Below are positions 1 to 5,585 of a DNA stretch of 6,214 nt, one piece after another. The stretch's first letter is position 1; each line of letters begins with the position of its first letter. The translations under genes were made by a program, and so were the position numbers. Location of the stretch: positions 1 through 6,214 of the forward strand of contig CAJWLW010000292.1 of the NCBI GenBank assembly GCA_913042885.1, given 5' to 3'. A model generated the notes under the pieces. It saw nothing but the letters and a program-made list of their open reading frames with translations. It ran no database searches and had not been told where the DNA came from. This DNA comes from an uncultured Lentisphaeria bacterium (GTDB lineage: Bacteria; Verrucomicrobiota; Lentisphaeria; JABSQK01; CAJWLW01).

Positions 1-135
1 CGCGCCAAAGAACTGGCGCGCGGTTCCTATCCCATGGTCCCTGTCGATCGACGCCAGGGTGTCAACCACCTTGATGTCGCCCTGCAGGAAATCGCCGAAG
101 GAAAGTTGAGTTACGAAGTCGAGGAAACGGTCTGA
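1..135 (+). CDS. rpoZ: RNA polymerase omega subunit, 3' end only
   Basis: The window opens in frame inside this gene. 44 codons and a TGA stop are visible, and the start lies upstream of the window. Omega binds the beta' subunit and helps RNA polymerase core assembly. The visible tail carries the family's recognisable pattern: a basic 'RAKELARG' helix end, then 'YPMV', then 'DVALQEIAEGKLSYE'. This corresponds to the E. coli stretch around PLV...TVIALREIEEGLI. The 'P(L/M)V...DIAL.EI.EGKL.YE' form is the one I associate with Verrucomicrobia and relatives. The protein ends soon after this motif, without the long acidic or glutamine-rich tail of the enterobacterial form. It lies 91 bp upstream of rnd on the same strand, so cotranscription is possible. 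Identification rests on 44 residues and is good but not absolute. Confidence 0.8.
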   Translation, partial: RAKELARGSYPMVPVDRRQGVNHLDVALQEIAEGKLSYEVEETV

Positions 136-226
136 CTTTCGCCCCTCGTTCCTGTGGCGTGCCGCCGCGGAACCTCGTCCAGCCTGAGCAAACGGCACGC
201 GAATGCCTCAAGTGTAAGGCCCCAGC

Positions 227-1327
227 ATGCTGATCCAGGATCAACAGGCATTTTCCGAACGAATCCGCCCTGTCATGGACCTTCCTGTCTGCGCGATCGA
301 CACGGAATTCGTCTGGCGCAAAACGTACGCACCGCGGATTGGTCTCATCCAGATCGCGGCACCCGGCAACCTCACCTTCGCCATCGATCCGCTCGCTGTA
401 ACAGACCCCACACCGCTGGTCGAACTGCTGGCCAATCAGAGCTGCCTGAAAGTCTTTCATGCCTGCTCCCAGGACCTCGAGGTGCTCTACCAGTTTTGCG
501 GACAGCTCCCGGAACCCCTGTTCGACACGCAGGTAGCCGGGGCTATGCTCGACATGGGCTACCAGATTGGCTACGCCGACCTGGTAAATCGCTGCCTCGA
601 CATACACATCAGCAAATCGCAGCAGTTCACCGACTGGTGCCGCCGGCCACTCACTGTGGCACAACTCGAGTACGCTGCCAAGGAAGTCAGCCTGCTGCTG
701 CACTGCTATGACCATCTGCTCAATCGCCTGCGGCAGCGGGATCGACTCACCTGGGCGATGGAAGACGCAGCCGCCCTACTGACCAGCTTCCGTCGGCAGG
801 TTAACGATCCGCCGCATGCCTGGCGGCGAATTCGCGGCAGCGGCCGTTTCAACGCCCAGCAACTCGGCATCCTCAATTGCCTGGCAGAATGGCGTAACAT
901 CCACGCCGAATCCATCGATAAACCGCCCCGCTGGATCCTCGACGACAAAACCCTGCTCGAGGTCGCACGCCGCCAGCCCGACAACTGCAACGAACTGCTG
1001 CAACTCAACGGCATCGATGCGAAAGCCTGCCAGCGTTGGAGCAAAAAGCTGCTCGAATGCGTTGCTCACGGTCGCGACAACCCAGTCCAGCCCACGACCA
1101 CGCGGCGGCGGGGGTCGATACACGCCGAGAAGCAACTTATCCGCGATGCTCTCGACCGCATCAACGAGATTGCCAAAAAGCTCGGTGTCGCCACCGAAGT
1201 TGTCGCCACCAAAGACGCTATCACCAGTTTTATACGCCACCCTGCAGGAGACTCGCATCTGACAAGCGGCTGGCGCAGTGCGGTGATTGGCGAAATGCTC
1301 AGGGGGATGGTGCCGTCCGCTTCGTAA
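227..1327 (+). CDS. rnd: Ribonuclease D (DEDDy 3'-5' exoribonuclease with HRDC domain)
   Basis: A 366-residue protein, close to the roughly 375 of E. coli RNase D, which trims 3' ends of tRNA precursors and other small structured RNAs in the cytoplasm. The exonuclease domain spans about residues 1-190. Exo I is 'AIDTEFVW' (D25, E27), followed by 'GLIQIA' and 'IDPL'. Exo II is 'HACSQDLEVL' (D83), followed by 'FDTQVAGAML'. Exo III is 'LEYAAKEVSLLL' with Y149. The family's final metal-binding Asp (D155 in E. coli, in YAAAD) is Glu here (E153, codon GAA). An HRDC domain covers about 208-280 ('GILNCLAEWRN..' to 'LLQLNGI'), and a second HRDC-like C-terminal segment about 300-362 ends with the family-typical 'SGWR..VIGEML'. 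The start is well defined: an in-frame TAA lies at 215-217 and a TAAGG ribosome binding site at 215-219 is 7 nt before the ATG. Family assignment is secure; full activity is less certain because of E153. Confidence 0.93.
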   Translation: MLIQDQQAFSERIRPVMDLPVCAIDTEFVWRKTYAPRIGLIQIAAPGNLTFAIDPLAVTDPTPLVELLANQSCLKVFHACSQDLEVLYQFCGQLPEPLFDTQVAGAMLDMGYQIGYADLVNRCLDIHISKSQQFTDWCRRPLTVAQLEYAAKEVSLLLHCYDHLLNRLRQRDRLTWAMEDAAALLTSFRRQVNDPPHAWRRIRGSGRFNAQQLGILNCLAEWRNIHAESIDKPPRWILDDKTLLEVARRQPDNCNELLQLNGIDAKACQRWSKKLLECVAHGRDNPVQPTTTRRRGSIHAEKQLIRDALDRINEIAKKLGVATEVVATKDAITSFIRHPAGDSHLTSGWRSAVIGEMLRGMVPSAS

Positions 1328-1344
1328 CGCCTGCGAACCAGGCG
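1328..1344 (+). terminator. Short GC hairpin directly after the rnd stop
   Basis: A perfect 6-bp stem (CGCCTG / CAGGCG) with a 5-nt loop starts on the base after the rnd TAA. No T run follows, so it is not a classical intrinsic terminator. It may instead protect the transcript 3' end or be chance. Confidence 0.25.
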
Positions 1345-1390
1345 CCCGGAACGCCGCGCTACTGTAAAAGCCGCCTTTTGAATACGTTAT

Positions 1391-1402
1391 GTCCAATTGG
1401 AC
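1391..1402. promoter_or_regulatory. 12-bp perfect palindrome, possible protein-binding site
   Basis: GTCCAATTGGAC reads the same on both strands. Its right half overlaps GGACCT (1399-1404), which has an exact inverted partner AGGTCC at 1431-1436, so a longer 6-bp hairpin with a 26-nt loop is also possible. It lies 64 bp after rnd and well upstream of the next gene. No regulator is implied by the sequence, and function is speculative. Confidence 0.2.
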
Positions 1403-1461
1403 CTGTGCCGCATAGCCCTCACATTGTTGAAGGTCCGACCATTAGTCGCCCGTGAACAGAC

Positions 1462-1500
1462 ACCGATATGTGGCAAATCCGGTCTTTTTTCTTTTTATTT
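1462..1500 (+). terminator. Weak hairpin followed by a T-rich tract
   Basis: ACCG (1462-1465) plus AT pairs with AT plus CGGT (1477-1483) around one bulged C and a 9-nt loop. A T-rich run follows (1485-1500: six T, C, five T, A, three T). The T tract is good but the stem is weak. This is the best candidate for the end of the rnd transcript. The same T-rich DNA also begins the AT-rich leader of the next gene. Confidence 0.3.
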
Positions 1501-1620
1501 AGTGCTCTACATTGTAAAAGTCGATTTTTTTGATATATGTACGGGGCCAAATCAGAGTTGCAATTTGCCGGATCTTTTGGTCGTAACTCTCTTTTTATAA
1601 ACTATTTACGGCATATAAAA
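1485..1620 (+). promoter_or_regulatory. AT-rich probable promoter region of the 1673 gene
   Basis: Base composition changes sharply here: T and A runs replace the GC-rich coding background. Two TATAAA boxes (1596-1601 and 1614-1619) could serve as -10 elements. Neither has a good TTGACA-like box at the right distance: the 17-nt position for the first is TCTTTT (1573-1578), and a 16-nt position for the second is TTTTTA (1592-1597). The region, rather than an exact promoter, is what I support. Transcripts from here would have a leader of about 50-70 nt. Confidence 0.4.
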
Positions 1621-1642
1621 CCCCATCCATCTTGGAACAGGA

Positions 1643-1655
1643 AATTTGCCAAATT
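1643..1655. promoter_or_regulatory. Inverted repeat AATTTG-C-CAAATT, candidate operator
   Basis: A perfect 6-1-6 inverted repeat ends 5 nt before the ribosome binding site (AGGGAG, 1661-1666) of the 1673 gene. The core ATTTGCC recurs at 1563-1569 in the same orientation, and as its complement GGCAAAT at 1472-1478. Repeated half-sites plus one full dyad next to a gene for a DNA-binding-like protein would suit autoregulation, but this is inference. AT-rich DNA yields such dyads by chance fairly often. Confidence 0.3.
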
Positions 1656-1672
1656 GACTCAGGGAGACCCTC

Positions 1673-2710
1673 ATGGCTAATCTACTTTACGTGACAGATG
1701 AAGCACTGGAACATCTGGGCGCCCATCCAGCGGTGCAGTTCTGGGGCCCGATCGTCAACAACTTTCCGATGCGTAACGTTCCGATCGAGGAGCGAGCCTT
1801 CCATCCGCGCAACATCGAGACCAAAACAGAATATGTCTATCTGACGACAGACATGAAGTTTGCCTACTGCCGCGACAATATGATCAGCTTCCTGTATCCC
1901 GATCAGGACTTGTCCTTCCGCTTTACTGCCGGCGATGGCATCATCCGTACCCTCGACGGCAAGCAATTCACCGCCATTATTGGCTGCATCGGCAAGGTCA
2001 TTTCGACGTCACAGGTCGAGCTGCTTGATAAAGACAAGGTTTATCATCCACTTTTCGACAGCGGCTTCACCACCATGCCAAAGACCCCGGTACCTCACAA
2101 ACTGCCGCCCGTACCGCCACCGCGGCCGGCACCCGGCACGCCTGCCGCTATAGCATTTAACAAGAAGGCCGCCAAAGCGGAAACCAAGAAAGCTGCTGCA
2201 GAATCTGCCAAGAAGGAAACCACACCGCCGAAGGGAAAGAAAAAAAGCAAGAAAAAGGCGGACCTGATTTTCGGCAAATACGACGAAGCCCTGTGCGAGA
2301 TGATCATCGACTTTCGCCTGACCTCCAAGAAAAGTTACGGCTATCTCGAAGAAAAGTACGACATGGCGGAAGGTGATCTCAAGCAGCTTTTTACCATGCA
2401 ACGTCTGCGCAAGGGCCGCCCGAACGCCTCACTGAAGGAACTCGAGAACTCGATGGGCGAAGCAACCCCGTCGAAACGCGGCCGTAAGCCCAAACCCAAA
2501 CCCGCCGCAACCGTGAGCAGCAAGCGAAAAGCGAAATCGGATGATCTCTCCAAATACTCCGCCGACGTGCAGAAACAGATCATCCACATGAAAAAAGTCT
2601 CCAAGAAGAGCTACCGATACGTTGCCAAGAAGTTCAAGGTGCCGATCGATGCCGTCCATCGCATCTGCTCACAGAACCTCAAGCGCCCGCGTAAATCGGT
2701 AAAGCGTTAG
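1673..2710 (+). CDS. Unrecognised basic protein with two helix-turn-helix-like repeats and AT-hook-like motifs
   Basis: A 345-residue protein I cannot assign to a named family. Residues 1-135 form a globular-looking, mixed-composition domain ('VQFWGPIVNN', 'FHPRNIETKTEYVYLTTD'). Residues 136-157 are proline-rich and 158-196 an Ala/Lys/Glu linker ending in Lys clusters (GKKKSKKK), like histone H1 tails. Two related modules follow at 203-245 and 295-336. They share Y, then II, then SKKSY-Y and a following K about 22 residues in. Copy 2 has a classical helix-turn-helix look ('SYRYVAKKFKVPIDAVHRI'). AT-hook-like basic motifs lie at 246-250 (RKGRP) and 269-273 (RGRKP), and a basic tail ends the protein. 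No signal peptide or membrane segment is seen. The likely role is cytoplasmic DNA binding, as a nucleoid protein or regulator; RNA binding is an alternative. The start is supported by AGGGAG 6 nt before the ATG. It lies 6 bp from, and in the same frame as, the next gene. Confidence 0.85.
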   Translation: MANLLYVTDEALEHLGAHPAVQFWGPIVNNFPMRNVPIEERAFHPRNIETKTEYVYLTTDMKFAYCRDNMISFLYPDQDLSFRFTAGDGIIRTLDGKQFTAIIGCIGKVISTSQVELLDKDKVYHPLFDSGFTTMPKTPVPHKLPPVPPPRPAPGTPAAIAFNKKAAKAETKKAAAESAKKETTPPKGKKKSKKKADLIFGKYDEALCEMIIDFRLTSKKSYGYLEEKYDMAEGDLKQLFTMQRLRKGRPNASLKELENSMGEATPSKRGRKPKPKPAATVSSKRKAKSDDLSKYSADVQKQIIHMKKVSKKSYRYVAKKFKVPIDAVHRICSQNLKRPRKSVKR

Positions 2711-2716
2711 GGCATC

Positions 2717-4069
2717 GTGCCCGGCGGCCGGAGAGCACCACAGCACACAGAGTCACGCAAACGCGCCGCCAACCGCGCGAGAACGTGCGCCACCGTGGTG
2801 CATCAACAGATCCGCATCGTGCTCGAGACCGGCAAGCCCGCTGATCGGATCCTTGCCGCCTTCTTCCGGCAGAACCGCAAGTTCGGCAGCACCGACCGGC
2901 GTCTCATCAGCACATTGTATTTCGCCGTCTTCCGCTGGTGGGGCTGGTTGCAGCATATCGTGCCCGATCCAACCAGACCGATCGACCCGCATACAACAAC
3001 GGGATTGGCCGTGCTCTACGGCGCCTGCCTGCTTGACGACGTGCCGGCCTCGTCTATCCTGCCCATTTGGCGGGACGAATTGAAGCACGACTACGATTTG
3101 CCCAAAGAAACCCCGCAACGCGTCGATTGCCTTGTTCAGTCCGCCAAATCGCTGTCCCGTTTTTTTCGGATGGTTCCCGACTCTTTACAACCCCGATCGC
3201 TCCTGCCGGAATGGATCTGGGATAACCTGCCGGCAAATTGCGACCATGACCGCCTGCTGGCGATCTGCCAGCAACGGCCGCCGCTCTGGCTGCGAGCCCA
3301 GGGGGGCAGCCGCGAGGCACTGGTTACAGACCTGAAGGCACACGGTTTCAAGCCGCAGATTTCCGAGACTGTTGATGCAGCCCTGGCCCTGCGCGACGCC
3401 CGGCCCAACCTCTACGAACTTTCGGAGTTCACGGACGGACGATTTGAAGTTCAAGACTTGGCATCCCAGGTCATTGGCCTCGTCTGCGCAGCCGAACCGA
3501 AACAACGGTGGTGGGATGCCTGTGCCGGTGCCGGCGGAAAATCCCTGCAACTGGCCTCGATGATGGCCAATACAGGCACCGTCGTCGCCACGGATATTCG
3601 CGAATATAAATTATTGGCCCTCAAGAAACGCAGCCGCCGGGGCCGCCTCCACAACATCCGGACGCGCGCCTGGAAGGGCCGCGCCATTCCCGTACAAGCA
3701 GCCAACTTCGACGGCGTCTTGGTCGACGCACCGTGCACCTGTAGTGGCGTTTGGCGCAGAAGCCCGGATGCGCGCTGGACCACACCGCCCACTGAAGTCC
3801 AGAAAATAGCTGAGTTGCAGGCAGACATCCTCCAGCGAGCTGCTGCCGGTGTTCGGCCGGGCGGCTGCCTGGTGTATGCAACGTGCTCCTTGTGCACCGG
3901 GGAAAACGAAGCGGTTATCCAGCAGTTGCTGGAAACCAACAGCGCGTTCACCTTGGATCCGACCCCACACCCGCTGACCGGCGAAGCGACCGACGGCACT
4001 ATCCGCGTTTGGCCATACGACGCCGACTGCGACGGTGTATTTGTCGCCCGTCTGCGCCGCACCGAGTAA
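2717..4069 (+). CDS. RsmB/NOP2-type RNA (cytosine-5) methyltransferase
   Basis: A 450-residue protein of the RsmB/NOP2/Sun family, which transfers methyl from S-adenosylmethionine to C5 of cytosine in rRNA (E. coli RsmB acts on 16S C967) or tRNA. About residues 27-125 look like the NusB-like N-terminal domain ('STDRRLISTLYFAVFRWWG'). The Rossmann methyltransferase core follows: SAM motif I 'DACAGAGGK' (267-275), acidic D293 in 'VATDIRE', motif IV 'VDAPC' (C340), 'RRSPDARW' (347-354), and motif VI 'YATCS' with C390, the expected catalytic nucleophile. The end 'DGVFVARLRR' is typical. Both cysteines are present, so it should be active. The start is taken as GTG at 2717, behind TAGGG with 4-nt spacing; GTG at 2795 or 2798 would still keep the domain. 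It follows the 1673 gene by 6 bp, so they are very probably cotranscribed. The exact substrate is not decided by sequence, so no symbol is given. Confidence 0.9.
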   Translation: MPGGRRAPQHTESRKRAANRARTCATVVHQQIRIVLETGKPADRILAAFFRQNRKFGSTDRRLISTLYFAVFRWWGWLQHIVPDPTRPIDPHTTTGLAVLYGACLLDDVPASSILPIWRDELKHDYDLPKETPQRVDCLVQSAKSLSRFFRMVPDSLQPRSLLPEWIWDNLPANCDHDRLLAICQQRPPLWLRAQGGSREALVTDLKAHGFKPQISETVDAALALRDARPNLYELSEFTDGRFEVQDLASQVIGLVCAAEPKQRWWDACAGAGGKSLQLASMMANTGTVVATDIREYKLLALKKRSRRGRLHNIRTRAWKGRAIPVQAANFDGVLVDAPCTCSGVWRRSPDARWTTPPTEVQKIAELQADILQRAAAGVRPGGCLVYATCSLCTGENEAVIQQLLETNSAFTLDPTPHPLTGEATDGTIRVWPYDADCDGVFVARLRRTE

Positions 4070-4070
4070 A

Positions 4071-4106
4071 GATCGCTGGGCTGCCGTCCCGGCATCAACC
4101 TTTCTT
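4071..4106 (+). terminator. Candidate terminator after the methyltransferase gene
   Basis: Just after the TAA, GAT-C-GCTGGG (4071-4080) can pair with CCCGGC-ATC (4088-4096) around a 7-nt loop, with one bulged C and one G-T pair. The T-rich stretch TTTCTT (4101-4106) comes 4 nt later and is short. The stem is respectable but the T tract is weak, so this is a moderate-to-low confidence transcription end for the 1673-4069 unit. Confidence 0.35.
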
Positions 4107-4293
4107 CGAACCCCAAGCTCAACCGGATTGGGAGACCTTTATCGGAAGAGTATATCAGCGGTTACTTCTCAGCTGCGCAAGGGGTTGGGGGGCTCTACAA
4201 GCCAATCGCAATGGCATCCTTTTGGGCTTCAAGTTGATTTGGTGCGATTGTATTTGCCCGGTCCCATGGTAGAGTTGCCGTGCTCTGATTGGG

Positions 4294-4331
4294 GAGGCTT
4301 AACTGCCATAGCAGCCGTCATTTCACGCCTC
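4294..4331. other. Stem-loop in the intergenic gap
   Basis: The outer stem GAGGC (4294-4298) pairs with GCCTC (4327-4331). The inner stem CTGC (4303-4306) with loop CATA pairs with GCAG (4311-4314). The two are joined by an asymmetric internal loop (4 nt on one side, 12 on the other). It lacks a T run and so is not a terminator. It may be part of a folded RNA, but simple chance is possible in GC-rich DNA. Confidence 0.25.
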
Positions 4332-4513
4332 ACCCACCGGGTTCGGGCTTAATGGCATCCGGCTTACCGCAGTGGCGCTACACGAGCGCACAGGAACGGC
4401 AACAGGCCATTTTTTCACGAACAAGCCGGTTAAAAGTTCTCGGGGGACGCCCACTTGAGACTGAGCTGTCGGACCGGCGTCTTCAACAGCGACGCGGTTC
4501 CGTGTGAATCTTT

Positions 4514-4753
4514 ATGACGAAATCGTTCATGCCATCCATCGAAACCATGCCTGCACCGGTTACTTTTACCGCGGCTGAACCAGCTAGCGAAGTAAGCGGC
4601 CTGAAGAGCCGGGCAAATACTTTAACCAAGGCCCGAAACCTGCCGGTGCACAATGCACCGACGGTGTGCCCCAAAAGCGTGGGTATTCTGTCCTCGCTCA
4701 CTGATCATTCTCGGCACCTGTTCAATCTCGGCCGCGAGCCGCAAATCGCATGA
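4514..4753 (+). CDS. Doubtful small ORF, 79 residues
   Basis: An open frame of 79 codons rich in Ser, Thr, Pro and Ala. It has no recognisable domain, signal peptide or membrane segment. For it: the stop overlaps the start of the following membrane-protein gene as ATGA (4750-4753), a common sign of translational coupling, and the next gene pair overlaps in the same way. Against it: no ribosome binding site precedes the ATG, codon third positions show little of the strong GC bias of the neighbours, and the composition is unlike a normal folded protein. It contains a perfect 7-bp hairpin (4644-4660). It could equally be untranslated leader of the 4750-6214 group. Confidence 0.3.
   Translation: MTKSFMPSIETMPAPVTFTAAEPASEVSGLKSRANTLTKARNLPVHNAPTVCPKSVGILSSLTDHSRHLFNLGREPQIA
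4644..4660. other. Perfect 7-bp hairpin
   Basis: CGGTGCA pairs exactly with TGCACCG around the 3-nt loop CAA. It lies 90 nt upstream of the membrane-protein start. No T run follows, so it is not an intrinsic terminator. It could be a leader structure of the downstream operon or incidental. Confidence 0.3.
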
Positions 4754-5031
4754 ACAGAGAAACACAGTCAGTCAATCGCCGCCGTGTGAACACAGGCATT
4801 CAACTAGCGGTGATGATTGTTTGTATCGCGGTCGCTGCGCGCCGAGGTTTTCAACTATCGGACGACCATGTTGCCGGTGCCCTGATTGGCGGCTTTGTCG
4901 GACTGCTCGTCGGGTTGATCGCCAGCGGCGTCATCCTGACTCTCGAACAGCTCATTCTGAATCTCCCCGTCCGGCGGATACGGGCAGGTATGGCATTAGT
5001 TTTCTCGTCGAAAGACAGGAGCCAAAAGTGA
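4750..5031 (+). CDS. Small inner-membrane protein of unknown function (two predicted helices)
   Basis: A 93-residue protein I do not recognise. The N-terminus is polar and basic (residues 1-13). A first hydrophobic segment covers about 16-30 (QLAVMIVCIAVAA), followed by RR and a short polar loop with DD. A second, longer, glycine-rich segment covers about 42-66 (GALIGGFVGLLVGLIASGVIL). The C-terminal tail is basic (RRIRAG..KDRSQK). By the positive-inside rule both termini are probably cytoplasmic. The G-xxx-G-like spacing in helix 2 would permit tight helix packing or oligomers. No strong ribosome binding site precedes the ATG, so translation may be coupled to an upstream frame. Its stop overlaps the next gene's GTG start by 4 nt (GTGA), which supports it being a real operon member. 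Confidence 0.65.
   Translation: MNRETQSVNRRRVNTGIQLAVMIVCIAVAARRGFQLSDDHVAGALIGGFVGLLVGLIASGVILTLEQLILNLPVRRIRAGMALVFSSKDRSQK
5017..5021 (+). promoter_or_regulatory. Ribosome binding site deciding the ogt start
   Basis: AGGAG sits 6 nt before GTG 5028 and 12 nt before the alternative ATG 5034, favouring the GTG start that overlaps the preceding stop codon. Confidence 0.6.
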
Positions 5032-5567
5032 AAATGACAATCTCGCACGGTTCACCGATCGGCCCGATCTCCATCACCTGGGATTCGGAGACTGCGACGA
5101 TTGACCGTATCGGCATCGGCGACCGAGCCGCCCCTGCCACCAGGGGCGCAGAGAAGGCTTCAACACCTGCCCTGGTTGCAGTGCTGCAGGGACAGCTCGA
5201 TGCGTATTTCACCGATGCAAATTTTACGTTCACACTCGAAGGTTTACCGCTGAACGGCCTCACGGCATTCCAGCGCCGTGTCGTTGATTGCGTGTGTATC
5301 ATCCCCTCGGGACGGACACGATCATACGCCGAAATAGCTGCCGAAGCCGGTTCTCCAGGCGCCGCCAGGGCTGTCGGCCGGGTAATGGCGCGCAACCGCT
5401 ACCCCATCGTCATTCCGTGCCATCGCGTGATAACCAGCAGCGGCGGGCTCGGCGGCTACACCGGCGGCTTGAAAATAAAACGATTCCTACTATCTTTCGA
5501 GAGTGAACAGGCTTTCACTCTCACCCCCGAATTCGCCGCGTCTCAGACGCTGGCTTTGGCCATTTGA
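5028..5567 (+). CDS. ogt: Methylated-DNA--[protein]-cysteine S-methyltransferase (O6-alkylguanine repair)
   Basis: A 179-residue single-domain suicide repair protein. It takes the alkyl group from O6-methylguanine (or O4-methylthymine) in DNA onto its own cysteine and is not regenerated. The active-site motif is 'IVIPCHRVI' with nucleophile C131 and H132. The helix-turn-helix DNA-binding part is about 98-123 ('RSYAEIAAEAGSPGAARAVGRVMARN'), with R114 in the place of the base-flipping arginine finger. 'GGLGGYTGGLKIKRFLLSFE' (139-158) is the conserved C-terminal block with the active-site-linked glutamate E158. The N-terminal part is shorter and more divergent, as usual for Ogt types, and no Ada regulatory domain is present. 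About 20 residues extend beyond the conserved core. GTG 5028 is chosen because AGGAG is ideally spaced. The frame is open farther upstream to 4653, but that stretch overlaps the membrane-protein gene and looks non-coding. Confidence 0.93.
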   Translation: MKMTISHGSPIGPISITWDSETATIDRIGIGDRAAPATRGAEKASTPALVAVLQGQLDAYFTDANFTFTLEGLPLNGLTAFQRRVVDCVCIIPSGRTRSYAEIAAEAGSPGAARAVGRVMARNRYPIVIPCHRVITSSGGLGGYTGGLKIKRFLLSFESEQAFTLTPEFAASQTLALAI

Positions 5568-5585
5568 CGATCCTTGTGTACTGGT

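Larger units (their letters stand above)
4070..4513. other. Gap without a convincing gene; several hairpins
   Basis: About 440 bp with no ORF that looks like a protein on either strand: the frames are short, interrupted and of unnatural composition. No tRNA, rRNA, RNase P, tmRNA or SRP RNA signature is seen. It contains the terminator-like stem at its start, a larger stem-loop at 4294-4331, a small AGAG/CTCT stem at 4271-4286, and a 10-nt direct repeat AATGGCATCC (4210-4219 and 4351-4360). G-rich and T-rich patches (for example around 4190-4230) differ from the flanking coding DNA. It could hold an unrecognised small RNA, a long leader of the downstream operon, or decayed sequence. I cannot choose between these. 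Confidence 0.5.

Noticed and set aside
776..1396. 206-codon open frame on the minus strand across the 3' half of rnd.
   Set aside because: It is antisense to the HRDC part of RNase D, which has clear domain motifs on the + strand; no start signal or recognisable domain.
1397..1600. 67-codon open frame in the rnd-1673 intergenic region.
   Set aside because: It covers the AT-rich promoter region, has a low-complexity Phe/Leu-rich translation from T runs, and lacks a ribosome binding site.
3451..4122. 223-codon open frame on the minus strand.
   Set aside because: It is the antisense of the well-supported RsmB-type methyltransferase, with Arg/Ser/Pro-rich composition and no family motif; long antisense frames are expected in GC-rich genes.
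4210..4360. Direct repeat AATGGCATCC (4210-4219, 4351-4360) as ends of a mobile element.
   Set aside because: Only 10 nt, no terminal inverted repeats, no transposase frame between or beside the copies.
4345..4376. Minus-strand sequence with GCCACTG followed by AGCCGGATGCC, reminiscent of cobalamin riboswitch core boxes and also of a group II intron domain V start.
   Set aside because: The other conserved cobalamin elements are absent. A group II domain V hairpin cannot be formed properly, and no reverse transcriptase frame lies upstream on that strand. Downstream on the minus strand is only the antisense of the methyltransferase gene.
4483..4701. 72-codon minus-strand frame in the 4070-4749 gap.
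   Set aside because: No domain, no ribosome binding site, and it mirrors the doubtful + strand ORF; nothing supports either orientation strongly.
4653..5027. Upstream open extension of the ogt frame, giving a 304-residue protein.
   Set aside because: The extension has unnatural Arg/Cys/Ser-rich composition and overlaps the membrane-protein gene in another frame. AGGAG with ideal spacing marks GTG 5028 as the start.
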